Below are positions 16,103-23,833 of a stretch of DNA of 64,000 nt, in pieces. The DNA is from Mesorhizobium sp. L-2-11 (lineage in GTDB: Bacteria; Pseudomonadota; Alphaproteobacteria; Rhizobiales; Rhizobiaceae): assembly GCF_016756595.1 (NCBI RefSeq), contig NZ_AP023257.1, positions 2,806,001 to 2,870,000 on the forward strand, in the 5' to 3' direction. How positions within the stretch are numbered: the first letter of the stretch is position 1; every line of letters begins with the position of its first letter. The notes beneath the pieces were generated by a model, which did no database searches, was not told the DNA's origin, and saw only the letters and a program-made list of their open reading frames with translations. Made by a program: the position numbers and the translations under genes.

Positions 16103-17824
16103 ATGACCAGCGATTCCCGCGCCCACGATATCCTGTCGCGACAGGCGGAACTGGAGAGCGAGCGCAGCCGGTATGAGGCTGTCTGGGAGGCGGTGTCGGA
16201 ATTCTGCGACCCCGACGCGCCCGATGTCTGGAGTGGGCGCCGGGGCGCGGAACCGCAGGCCGAGCGGCAAGAGCGGCGCGGCGCCCGTGTCTACGCCAAC
16301 ACCATCAACTCGGCCGCCAACCGGCTGGCTGCGGGGCTGGAAAGCCTGATCATTCCGCAGTCGGAGAAATGGCACGGGCTGTCGACCGCCGCTGTGAACG
16401 ACGAGGAGAGCGACGAGGAGAAGGAATGGGCGGAAGCGCTTCGCGATTTCCTGTTTGCGCTGCGCTATTCGGCCAATTCGAATTTTGTCTCCGCCACCCA
16501 AGCTTGCCTGCGCAATGTGGTCCGCTACGGCCCGGCCTATCTCTATGCCGAAGAAGGCTTTGCGCCCGACACGCTGATCCGCTATGCCTCGATCCCGGTG
16601 GTCGAGGGTTTTCTCTCGCGCAACCGCTGGGGCCAGGTCGACATTTTTCACCGCCGCTATGAGCGCACGGCACGGCAGGCGGCGCAGCTGCTCGGCTATG
16701 ACAGGCTGCCGGCGCGGATCAAGATGCTGGTCGACGACCCGGCCAAATGCGAAACCAGAATTTCGCTGATCCAGTGCATCCAGCCGCGCGACGAGCGCAA
16801 GATGTACCGGCTCTCCGGCACCTACCAGTATCTCGACACGGCGTTCGCCTCCTATCACGTCATCGAGGACGAGGAGGTCATCGTCAGGGAGAGCGGTTTC
16901 CGCTCGTTCCCGGTGTCCTGCTTCAACTGGCGCCGCCATGAGGGCGACCCCTATGGCATCTCGCCGACCATCGAGGCGCTGACCACGGTGCGCGAGGAAA
17001 ACGCCGTGCGCCGCTCGGGCCTCAGGGCGCTGCAGCAGATCACCGATCCGGCGACCGCGTCGAAGGCACGGCTCGACTATGTGCCGGTGCTCAATCCCGG
17101 CGAGAATTATCCCGGCCTGATCGACGACAATGGCCGGCCGCTGATTGCGCCGATCGTTACCGGGCAGAATCCAACCCATGCGTTCAACTACGCGGAAAGC
17201 CGGGCCGAGGAGATCCGCGACATGATGTTCGTCAACCTGTTCCAGACACTGGTCCAGAACCCGCAGATGACGGCCACCGAAGCCTTGATCCGGCAGGAAG
17301 AGAAGGGCGCGCTGCTCGGGCCCTCCGGCTCGATCATCCAGGCCGGCTTTGCCGCCAATCTCGACCGCGAGCTCGCTATCCTCGAGGACAAGGGACTTTA
17401 TGAGGAAGACAGCCGGTTCCTGCCGCCGGCGAGCCTCGCCGGCAAGGCAGTGCGGCCGACCTTCACCGGCCCGCTCGACGTACTGCGCCGCTCGGCCGAG
17501 GCGCGCGACACCATCCAGGTGGTGACCACGGCCATGCAGATGGCGCAGTTCGACCCCAGCGTGATGGACAATATCGACGGTGACGAGGCGCTAAAAATCG
17601 TGCAGAGCGCCGGCCGCAGCCCGCAGCGCATCTTTCGCCGCCAGGACGAGGTGGCGGGGATTCGCGACGCCAGAGCCAGGGCTCAACAAGCGCAGGCCGG
17701 CATGGCGGCGATCGCCACCGCCGGCAAGATTGCCAGGGATGCGGTGCCGGCGGCGGTCCAGGCGCGCGACAGCGGCCTGCTCGACAGTTTTGGCGGGCTG
17801 GTGCCGCAGGAGGGCGGCGCATGA
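16103..17824 (+). CDS. phage portal (head-tail connector) protein
   Basis: A 573-aa podovirus-type portal protein forming the ring through which DNA is packaged and ejected. Typical segments are the N-terminal AHDILSRQAELESERSRYEA, the region NRLAAGLESLIIPQSEKWHG, NPTHAFNYAESRAEEIRDMM and TEALIRQEEKGALLGPSGSI. ATG 16103 has AAGGA 6 bp before it and is preferred over the upstream ATG 16064. It overlaps the next gene by 4 bp (ATGA). It appears intact. Confidence 0.9.
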   Translation: MTSDSRAHDILSRQAELESERSRYEAVWEAVSEFCDPDAPDVWSGRRGAEPQAERQERRGARVYANTINSAANRLAAGLESLIIPQSEKWHGLSTAAVNDEESDEEKEWAEALRDFLFALRYSANSNFVSATQACLRNVVRYGPAYLYAEEGFAPDTLIRYASIPVVEGFLSRNRWGQVDIFHRRYERTARQAAQLLGYDRLPARIKMLVDDPAKCETRISLIQCIQPRDERKMYRLSGTYQYLDTAFASYHVIEDEEVIVRESGFRSFPVSCFNWRRHEGDPYGISPTIEALTTVREENAVRRSGLRALQQITDPATASKARLDYVPVLNPGENYPGLIDDNGRPLIAPIVTGQNPTHAFNYAESRAEEIRDMMFVNLFQTLVQNPQMTATEALIRQEEKGALLGPSGSIIQAGFAANLDRELAILEDKGLYEEDSRFLPPASLAGKAVRPTFTGPLDVLRRSAEARDTIQVVTTAMQMAQFDPSVMDNIDGDEALKIVQSAGRSPQRIFRRQDEVAGIRDARARAQQAQAGMAAIATAGKIARDAVPAAVQARDSGLLDSFGGLVPQEGGA

Positions 17825-18144
17825 GCGGCAAACGCTTCGCCCATTCGCGCCAGGCCGGCGGCCCGGCCAAGGCGCAAGATGCGCTGACCAGGGCCTATCT
17901 GAGGGTGTTCTCAGGCCAGGACGGCGAGATGGTGCTGGCCGACCTGACGGCGGCAACCGGCTATTACCGCCGCCCGTCCTACGGCGAGTGGCTGGCCAAG
18001 ACCAGAACGCCGAACGGCTTCGAGCTGCACAGCGCGCTGAGCAACGCGCGCGCCGAAGTGGTGCAGCACATCATGGGGTTTTTGACGCTGGACGAAGCGG
18101 AGCTGGCGGCGCTGGAGAAGGCGGCGCGGATGGAGGGGAGGTAG
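17821..18144 (+). CDS. Bbp19-like phage protein
   Basis: A 107-aa protein with TRAYLRVFSGQDGEMVLADL, then TGYYRRPSYGEWLAKTRTPN and FELHSALSNARAEVVQHIMG, matching the short Bbp19-type proteins that follow portal genes in Bordetella BPP-1-like podoviruses. It is coupled to the portal by an ATGA overlap. The precise role is unknown. Confidence 0.7.
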   Translation: MSGKRFAHSRQAGGPAKAQDALTRAYLRVFSGQDGEMVLADLTAATGYYRRPSYGEWLAKTRTPNGFELHSALSNARAEVVQHIMGFLTLDEAELAALEKAARMEGR

Positions 18145-18145
18145 G

Positions 18146-18302
18146 GTGTTTCCCTTCTCCCCTTGTGGGAGAAGGTGGATCGGCGCTTTAGCGCCGAGAC
18201 GGATGAGGGGTGCTGGAGGAAATGAGGCGTCGGCGTTCCCTGGAACACCCCTCATCCGGCCGCTTCGCGGCCACCTTCTCCCACAAGGGGAGAAGGGGAG
18301 AC
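18146..18302. repeat. second-family palindromic repeat (TTCTCCC type)
   Basis: The arms CCCTTCTCCCCTTGTGGGAG and CTCCCACAAGGGGAGAAGGG are inverted, with GGCGCTTTAGCGCC and CCGCTTCGCGG hairpins and CCCTCATCCG inside. Relatives lie at 19893-20036 and, more distantly, at 21155-21345. Confidence 0.8.
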
Positions 18303-18316
18303 CAGCGCCTGGGCTA

Positions 18317-18631
18317 TCAATAATTGCCGCGGTAGTAGCGGTCGTCGCACGGGGCGGTGTAGATGCGGCCGTAGCGGTCCTGATAGCGGCAGAGCTGTTC
18401 GCCGCGCCGCTGTGGCGTGGTCGCGCTGCCGACGACCGCCCCCAGCAGGGCGCCGCTGGCTGCGCCGATAACCGTGCTCTTGGTGTCGCGGCCGATCGCC
18501 TGGCCGACGAGAGCGCCGCCGGCGCCGCCGACCAGAGCGCCGGTGGTCGCCCGCTGCTGGCCTTCGGTCTGCGCACATCCTGCCAGCGCGGCAGTCACAA
18601 GCAGGGCGGCAATGGCTTTGTACATGGTCAT
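18317..18631 (-). CDS. glycine-zipper lipoprotein (17-kDa surface antigen type)
   Basis: A 104-aa protein with a lipoprotein signal (LLVTAALAGCAQ, Cys acylation site), then a glycine-zipper region GALVGGAGGALVGQAIGRD and GAASGALLGAVVGSA, then a Tyr/Arg-rich tail CRYQDRYGRIYTAP. It would sit in the outer membrane. ATG 18631 has AAGGAG 9 bp upstream. It runs antisense inside the phage head cluster, so it is either an accessory gene or a host gene moved there. Confidence 0.85.
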   Translation of the reverse strand: MTMYKAIAALLVTAALAGCAQTEGQQRATTGALVGGAGGALVGQAIGRDTKSTVIGAASGALLGAVVGSATTPQRRGEQLCRYQDRYGRIYTAPCDDRYYRGNY

Positions 18632-18958
18632 CGTCTGATACTCCTTTGAAGCCTATGAACTAATACACTGGCTGGTTTTGCCAAGTGTTTGCCAAGTGCG
18701 GTTGCATTGCGGCGGAACCGCGGCAACCGTTCGTCACGAAATGAGACATGGTTTCTTTCGTCTTGACGGTGCGTGCGCCTCCGGCGCTGAAAGATCGTAC
18801 TCGAACAAGACGATAGGGTCAGGTTCTGTCGAAAAGAATCAGGCTGCGGCGGCAACGATTCCGCCGGGTCCAGCCGATCCCTCAACAATCCAATAACACG
18901 CCTGGCTGAACTGGCCAGTGCTCGTTTCCATTTGCAAACAACAAGAAGGAATCTTCTC

Positions 18959-19873
18959 ATGACAGATCTGGCAGACGCCGGGTCCGTGGTGGCGTCGCCA
19001 TCGGCGGGCAACCTTGCAGGGCCACTTGCAGGCCCACCGGCCGCCGGGGACAACGCCCCGCCGGCCGGCAACAGCTGGTTTGACGGTCTTTCCGAAGGCA
19101 ACCGCAAGCTCGCTGAAACCAAGGGCTGGACCAAGCCTGAAAGCCTCGACCGGGTTCTCACATCCTATGCCGAGCTGGAACGGCAGCAGGGCGAAAGCCT
19201 GCGCATTCCCGCGGCCGACGCAGCTGCGGAAGACTGGGACAGGTTTTATGCCCGGCTGCCTGAGGCGATGCGCCCGCTGACTTCGCCCGACAAGGTCGAG
19301 TACAGGCGCCCCGACGGGCTTCCCCAGGACTTCGCCTATTCGGACGAGCTTGCCAATGCATCCAAGGGCTGGGCGGTCGAGGCCGGCGCCACGCCGAAGG
19401 TGGCGCAAGCCTATCACGACCGCTTCGTCGGCTACATGGCCGAGCAGGCCAAGGCGCAGCAGATCGCCGTTGCCCGTTCGGTCGAGGCCACTCACGACGA
19501 TTTGGTCCGGGATTGGGGACCGACTGACAGCGACGGCTTTCGCCAGCGACTGGAAGTCGCCAACCGGGCGATGAAGAAGCTCGGCCTGGTCGATGCCTAT
19601 AAGGCGAAGGGCATCCTTCTGCCTGACGGCGCCTTGACCGATCCGCAGATCGCCAAGGCGTTCCACGCGGTCGGCGAGGCGATGTTCCGGGAAGACACGA
19701 TCGACGGCGGCGCAGCCCTGAGCGGAGGCAATCCGTTCAAGCGCAACGCCGCCGGCGAACGCAACCTGACCGATATCTCGGCGCTCGTCAGAGGCGACCC
19801 CGTCCGCGCCCGGCGGCTGGCACGCGAGGCCGGCGAGAACCCGGATCTGTGGATACCGAATAACCCTCTTTGA
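18959..19873 (+). CDS. phage scaffolding protein
   Basis: A 304-aa acidic protein placed directly before the capsid gene. The N-terminus is Pro/Ala-rich and disordered; the conserved part begins NSWFDGLSEGNRKLAETKGW and SLDRVLTSYAELERQQGESL and continues through DRFYARLPEAMRPLTSPDKV and YHDRFVGYMAEQAKAQQIAV. This is the usual pattern of scaffold proteins in podoviruses with this gene order. ATG 18959 follows AGAAGGA by 8 bp. Confidence 0.78.
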   Translation: MTDLADAGSVVASPSAGNLAGPLAGPPAAGDNAPPAGNSWFDGLSEGNRKLAETKGWTKPESLDRVLTSYAELERQQGESLRIPAADAAAEDWDRFYARLPEAMRPLTSPDKVEYRRPDGLPQDFAYSDELANASKGWAVEAGATPKVAQAYHDRFVGYMAEQAKAQQIAVARSVEATHDDLVRDWGPTDSDGFRQRLEVANRAMKKLGLVDAYKAKGILLPDGALTDPQIAKAFHAVGEAMFREDTIDGGAALSGGNPFKRNAAGERNLTDISALVRGDPVRARRLAREAGENPDLWIPNNPL

Positions 19874-19892
19874 AATAGGGCAACCGCATCCG

Positions 19893-20036
19893 AAGCCCCC
19901 TCATCCGGCCGCTTCGCGGCCACCTTCTCCCCGAGGGGAGAAGAGGCTGGCACCGGCGCTGGCGACCTCCTCTCCCCTCGGGGAGAGGGTGGCCGCAGCG
20001 AAACGGAGGCCGGGTGAAGGGGCGCCACCGCCAATC
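19893..20036. repeat. second-family palindromic repeat
   Basis: CCCCTCATCCGGCCGCTTCG and the inverted TTCTCCCCGAGGGGAGAAG arms, lying between the scaffold and capsid genes and ending about 10 bp before the capsid ribosome-binding site. Confidence 0.8.
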
Positions 20037-20059
20037 ACAACCCCTGAAGGAAGAAAAAA

Positions 20060-21049
20060 ATTGCAGACGCCTATACCCGCATCGCGGACGCGATCGTTCC
20101 GTCCGTCTATGCACAATACTCGTTCGAGGAGCACGTCCAGTCGCTCGAGATCTACCAGGCCGGGATCCTGTTTTCCGACCCGGCCATCGCCTCGAAGCTG
20201 TCCATGGGCGGGCGTTCCGTCGACATGCCAGGCTGGAAGGATCTCGGCAACGATCCGTCCGAGCCGGTCAACGACGATCCGGCCGACTCGATTGAGATGA
20301 AGAAGATCGGCGCACGCCGCGAGGTCGCCGCCCGCAATGTCCGCGCCCAGGCGTGGGGCATTCCGGACCTGACCTCGATCCTGGCCGGCGACGACCCGCA
20401 GAAGCTGATCGTGCGCCGCCAGACCGACTACTGGCAGCGCGCCAACAAGCTGACGCTGCTCGGCATCCTGAATGGGGTGCTGGCCGACAACGTCGCCAAC
20501 GATGCCGGCGACCTCGTCCGCATCACCGGCGCCTCCATCGTCGACACCGACATCATCGAGGCCGCCTATCTGATGGGCGACCGCGCCGACAAGTTCAAGA
20601 CGATCTGGATGCACTCCAAGCAGATGAAGGCGTTGAAGCTCGCCGACCTCATCGACTATGTGCCGCCTTCCGAGCAGGGCGGGCCGCTGATCCCCTATTA
20701 TATGGGGCTGCGGGCCGTCATCGACGACGACATCCCGGTCGCGGCGGGCGTCTACACGGCGTTCATGTTCAAGGACAAGGCAATCCTGTGGAATGAGCTG
20801 CCGGTCAATAGCGAGGGCGGCCCGCTGGAGTTCGACCGCAAGCCGCGCCAGGGCCATGGCGGCGGCGTCACCGAAATGGTCGCCCGCCGGCATTTTGTCG
20901 CGCATGTGCCCGGCACCCGCTTCCTCGACGCCTCGACCGCCGGCGAATTCGCCACCGATGCCGAGCTGGCGCTGGCGGCGAACTGGGACCGCACGGCGTC
21001 GAGCGTCAAGCACATGACGTTCATTGCGCTGAAGACGACCGAGGCCTGA
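20060..21049 (+). CDS. phage major capsid protein, non-canonical start
   Basis: The 329-aa frame begins (ATT)-ADAYTRIADAIVPSVYAQYS and FEEHVQSLEIYQAGILFSDP, an N-terminus that fits a complete coat protein, and continues with RREVAARNVRAQAWGIPDLT, YWQRANKLTLLGILNGVLAD and TIWMHSKQMKALKLADLIDY. The frame has no ATG, GTG or TTG before ATG 20204 (residue 49). The codon before ADAY is ATT at 20060, about 8 bp after an AAGGAAG site, so a former ATG has probably become ATT. Translation may still occur weakly from ATT, or only a truncated coat may be made. Confidence 0.85.
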   Translation: MADAYTRIADAIVPSVYAQYSFEEHVQSLEIYQAGILFSDPAIASKLSMGGRSVDMPGWKDLGNDPSEPVNDDPADSIEMKKIGARREVAARNVRAQAWGIPDLTSILAGDDPQKLIVRRQTDYWQRANKLTLLGILNGVLADNVANDAGDLVRITGASIVDTDIIEAAYLMGDRADKFKTIWMHSKQMKALKLADLIDYVPPSEQGGPLIPYYMGLRAVIDDDIPVAAGVYTAFMFKDKAILWNELPVNSEGGPLEFDRKPRQGHGGGVTEMVARRHFVAHVPGTRFLDASTAGEFATDAELALAANWDRTASSVKHMTFIALKTTEA

Positions 21050-21154
21050 TAAGGCGAGGGCGGGGCGTCGCAGTCCTGTCTCGCGCTGGAACGCGCGGCT
21101 GCAAGCGGTGGTTTGTGGGCTTCTGGTGAGACCAATTTGTCGAAAATCAGCGCT

Positions 21155-21345
21155 GCCCCTCATCGCCCTGCCGGGCACTTCTCCCCGTATAGAGACGGGG
21201 AGAAGGGGGCTGGCCGCAAGCCAGGCGTGCATTCTGCAACGTTTGTGATTGGCGAAACCGTCGATGACAGCGTCCCCTCTCCCCGTCCCTATACGGGGAG
21301 AGGATGCCGGCAGGCAGGTGAGGGGCAGCGAAACGGTCACAGGAA
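21155..21345. repeat. palindromic repeat, CTCCCCGT type
   Basis: Inverted arms around CTCCCCGTATAGAGACGGGG and CCCCGTCCCTATACGGGGAG with CCCTGCCGGGCA. It occupies most of the gap between the capsid gene and the small gene at 21440; nothing else was recognised in that gap. Confidence 0.75.
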
Positions 21346-21439
21346 GGGGTCGAATGGTTGTTGCACAGTGATCAATCGCCGCCACCAAACGGTTACACAA
21401 GAGGGCGATGCTGCCTTGTCTTTGCAAGGGAGGGTGATC

Positions 21440-21679
21440 ATGGATATGACCTACAAGGCAGTTCAGGATGTGCTTCGAAAAGCCGGCATTGTCATAAGCA
21501 AAAAGGGCGAACTTCACCGCATCAACTTCTTCAGCGGTCTGGAAAACACCGCCTACTACACGACGAGCCTTGAGGATGCGCTTGAGCGGGGTGTGGCGAT
21601 GGCGAGAGGCGCCGAAAGGTTGCCAGCCAGCGCCTTTGCCAAGTCGCGCGGGCGGCCGACGAGCGCACACTTCGGCTGA
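21440..21679 (+). CDS. hypothetical protein (79 aa)
   Basis: MDMTYKAVQDVLRKAGIVIS is followed by KKGELHRINFFSGLENTAYY and SLEDALERGVAMARG. It has the look of a small mixed alpha/beta domain. GGGAGGG lies before ATG 21440. It is not a recognised phage structural protein and may be a host-type gene carried in the prophage. Confidence 0.6.
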   Translation: MDMTYKAVQDVLRKAGIVISKKGELHRINFFSGLENTAYYTTSLEDALERGVAMARGAERLPASAFAKSRGRPTSAHFG

Positions 21680-21824
21680 CACGCTTTACGCGATACGACC
21701 CCCCTCTGTCCTGCCGGACATCTCCCCCTCAAGGGGGGAGATTGGCCGTCATTGCCGCTTTCGCCAACCACCAACGTTGCAGGAATGGCCGCCACGCCTG
21801 AACTGCCGATCTCCCCCCTTGTGG

Positions 21825-23121
21825 CAGGGCTGTCCGGGGAAAGTTATTCATAAATGAAGGCCATCTGATTGGGAGAGGCTCGGTCCCTTGGTCGGCTTGG
21901 ATTGACCGGTGGCGGCTTATCGATGGTGTGCAGTTTCCGCCGCCCGAACAAGTATTGAGCGACCAGTTCTGTGAACCTCAAGATAGGAATAGTGACGCGG
22001 CGGGTGCGCGCGACAATGCGCAGCAGCGCAAAGGCGATCATTGCGGCAAAGAGTTGCAGGCGGATTGCATTGCCGTTGTTGCCGAGGAACTTGCGGATCT
22101 TGAGGTGCTGCTTGATCCATCGGAACAGAAGCTCGATGTGCCAGCGGCCTTTGTAAAGCCGTCCAATCTCGACGGCAGAGCGCTCCAGATCGTTGGTCAA
22201 AAGCGTGATGGTGTCGCCCGTTTCGCGCTGAACGCGCAGGCGACGCAGCCGCATCGGCAGCTTGCAAGCAGCCTTGCTGACCAAGCTTACCTCACTGTCT
22301 TCCACAACCAGGAAGCCGTCGCCCTGCGGCTCGGCTATAGGGCGATCACGCAGCAGCGCCAGCCTCATGTTGGATTTGGGCCGCGTCACGAAGATCGATC
22401 CGGCTTCGGCGATCGCCGTCCACCAGCCATAATGGCAGTAGCCCTTGTCGAACACGTAGGTCGCTCCAGCTTCGATCGTGATCTGGCGACCGACCTGGGC
22501 GTCGTTGACGTTGGCGTCGGTGATGTCGAGGACGCGCGGACAGTCGGTCTTCGGGTCATAGACGACATGCACCTTCATGCCGCGAATGCGCCCGTTCGAC
22601 TTGGCCCAATCGCACAGTTTGCCGAGCGGAATGGGGGTCGAGTCGATCAGCCGCAGCATTGCTTCGCCCTCGCGCCGCATTTGCCTGTCGAGCAGGTTCG
22701 CCACCAGACCGAACGCCTCGGCAAAGATGGCGACCGGACGCCGTCTGTTGGCATCCGACAAGGTCGAACGCATCAACGGACCGCTGCCCAGGTGATAATG
22801 ATGCTGGCTGTTGGCGTTCCAGCCGGCTTCCAGGCCACGCAAGCTGCTGCTGCCGCAGAACTGGGCATAGATCAGCGCCACCAGATGATCCCAGCTTCTG
22901 AACGATTTGTCGTACGCATCCCCGTCGTGGCGATCCACAATTGCTTGGAATTGACGCCGATCGATGGGTTCAAGAAGCTGCCCGAAGATGCTAGGTGCAA
23001 AGCGCATGCCCCGTTCCTTTTCTGAGTCTCGACAACCAGAGAAAAGACGGACAAACCCCGTTTTACGGGGCATGCACATGTGGCATTTCGATTCACTCAA
23101 AACTTTCCCCGGACAGCCCTG
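21825..23121 (-). mobile_element. IS4-family insertion sequence, complete, 1297 bp
   Basis: Perfect 21-bp terminal inverted repeats (21825-21845 and 23101-23121; the outer bases are CAGGGCTGTCCGGGGAAAG). A 9-bp target duplication CCCTTGTGG flanks it (21816-21824 and 23122-23130). It encodes one transposase and a hairpin CCCCGTTTTACGGGG near the right end. Perfect ends, an exact duplication and an intact ORF point to recent insertion. Confidence 0.93.
21844..23007 (-). CDS. IS4-family DDE transposase (DUF4372 N-terminus)
   Basis: A 387-aa transposase. The N-terminal DUF4372-type domain is MRFAPSIFGQLLEPIDRRQF... SWDHLVALIYAQF... GLEAGWNANSQHHYHLG. The catalytic core has LRLIDSTPIPLG (first Asp), TYVFDKGYCHYGWW (second Asp) and the IS4 Y-(2)-R-(3)-E-(6)-K signature in YKGRWHIELLFRWIK. 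ATG 23007 has AAGGAA just before it; the frame is open upstream through the IS end. The stop lies inside the left terminal repeat, as is common in compact IS elements. Confidence 0.93.
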   Translation of the reverse strand: MRFAPSIFGQLLEPIDRRQFQAIVDRHDGDAYDKSFRSWDHLVALIYAQFCGSSSLRGLEAGWNANSQHHYHLGSGPLMRSTLSDANRRRPVAIFAEAFGLVANLLDRQMRREGEAMLRLIDSTPIPLGKLCDWAKSNGRIRGMKVHVVYDPKTDCPRVLDITDANVNDAQVGRQITIEAGATYVFDKGYCHYGWWTAIAEAGSIFVTRPKSNMRLALLRDRPIAEPQGDGFLVVEDSEVSLVSKAACKLPMRLRRLRVQRETGDTITLLTNDLERSAVEIGRLYKGRWHIELLFRWIKQHLKIRKFLGNNGNAIRLQLFAAMIAFALLRIVARTRRVTIPILRFTELVAQYLFGRRKLHTIDKPPPVNPSRPRDRASPNQMAFIYE

Positions 23122-23230
23122 CCCTTGTGGGGGAGATGGCCGGCAGGCCAGAGGGGGGCGCGACGGAACGCGACCTTTCCCTTCCCCCACCATCAACGCG
23201 TTCCCGATCCACACAGATGGAGGCCAAACC

Positions 23231-23833
23231 ATGGCCATCACCCCGCTCGACATCGCCAACATGGCGCTTGGCGTCCTCGACGAGGCGCCGGTCGACAGCC
23301 TTGACCAGGATGTCAAACCGGCCCGCCTGCTCAACCTGCATTTCGACCTGACGCGCGAGGCGGAGCTGATGAAACATGGCTGGGTGTTCGCAATCCTGGC
23401 GGCTGTCGTCGCCGGGTCCGATACCGGCAGTGGCGCCGGCACGCTGAACTTTGCCTATGGATTGCCCGTGGACTGCCTGCGGGTTTTGCCGCTGACCCAC
23501 AATGGCGAGCCGGATGGCGTGCCGATCGCGTGGCGCCAGGAAGCCGGCTTGATCTATTGCGACCGGCCGGGGCCGCTGATCATCCGCTACGTCGCCAACC
23601 TCACCGATCCCAACGACTGGGACGCGACGTTCACCGAAGTGCTGGTTGCAGCGCTTGCCGTCAAGATCGCGCATCCGCTGACCCACAAGGCGGGCATGAT
23701 CGACATCGCCCGCGGCGCCTATAGCGCGGCGCTGGACGCGGCGTTCCACGCCAACGCCATCCAGCGTGGCGGCAGGTTTTCAACGTCGTCCTGGGCGATC
23801 CAGCGCGGCGATACAAGGTACTGGCGCGCCTGA
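23231..23833 (+). CDS. podovirus tail tubular protein A (adaptor) like
   Basis: A 200-aa protein: MAITPLDIANMALGVLDEAP, DQDVKPARLLNLHFDLTREA, ELMKHGWVFAIL and IRYVANLTDPNDWDATFTEV. These are hallmarks of the gp11-like adaptor between portal and tail nozzle. GGAGG lies 7 bp before ATG 23231. It overlaps the next gene by one base (TGATG), consistent with coupled translation of the two tail-tube proteins. The upstream 100 bp are IS and repeat, so its original promoter or coupling has been lost. Confidence 0.78.
   Translation: MAITPLDIANMALGVLDEAPVDSLDQDVKPARLLNLHFDLTREAELMKHGWVFAILAAVVAGSDTGSGAGTLNFAYGLPVDCLRVLPLTHNGEPDGVPIAWRQEAGLIYCDRPGPLIIRYVANLTDPNDWDATFTEVLVAALAVKIAHPLTHKAGMIDIARGAYSAALDAAFHANAIQRGGRFSTSSWAIQRGDTRYWRA

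Larger units (their letters stand above)
21696..23172. repeat. mosaic palindromic repeat interrupted by an IS
   Basis: Left arm and middle (CCCCCCTCTGTCCTGCCGGA, CTTTCGCCAACCACCAACGT) run up to 21824 and the right arm resumes at 23122 (GGGGGAGATGGCCGGCAGG and GAGGGGGGCGCGACGGAACG). The IS sits in the hairpin of the second arm. Confidence 0.85.

Noticed and set aside
15866..17179. 437-codon minus-strand frame across the portal gene
   Set aside because: Antisense to a clearly recognisable portal protein.
19901..21682. 593-codon minus-strand frame across the capsid gene
   Set aside because: Antisense to the capsid protein, spanning two repeats; composition is typical of a GC shadow.
21928..23025. 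365-codon plus-strand frame inside the IS
   Set aside because: Antisense to an intact transposase with full catalytic signatures; no RBS or domain.
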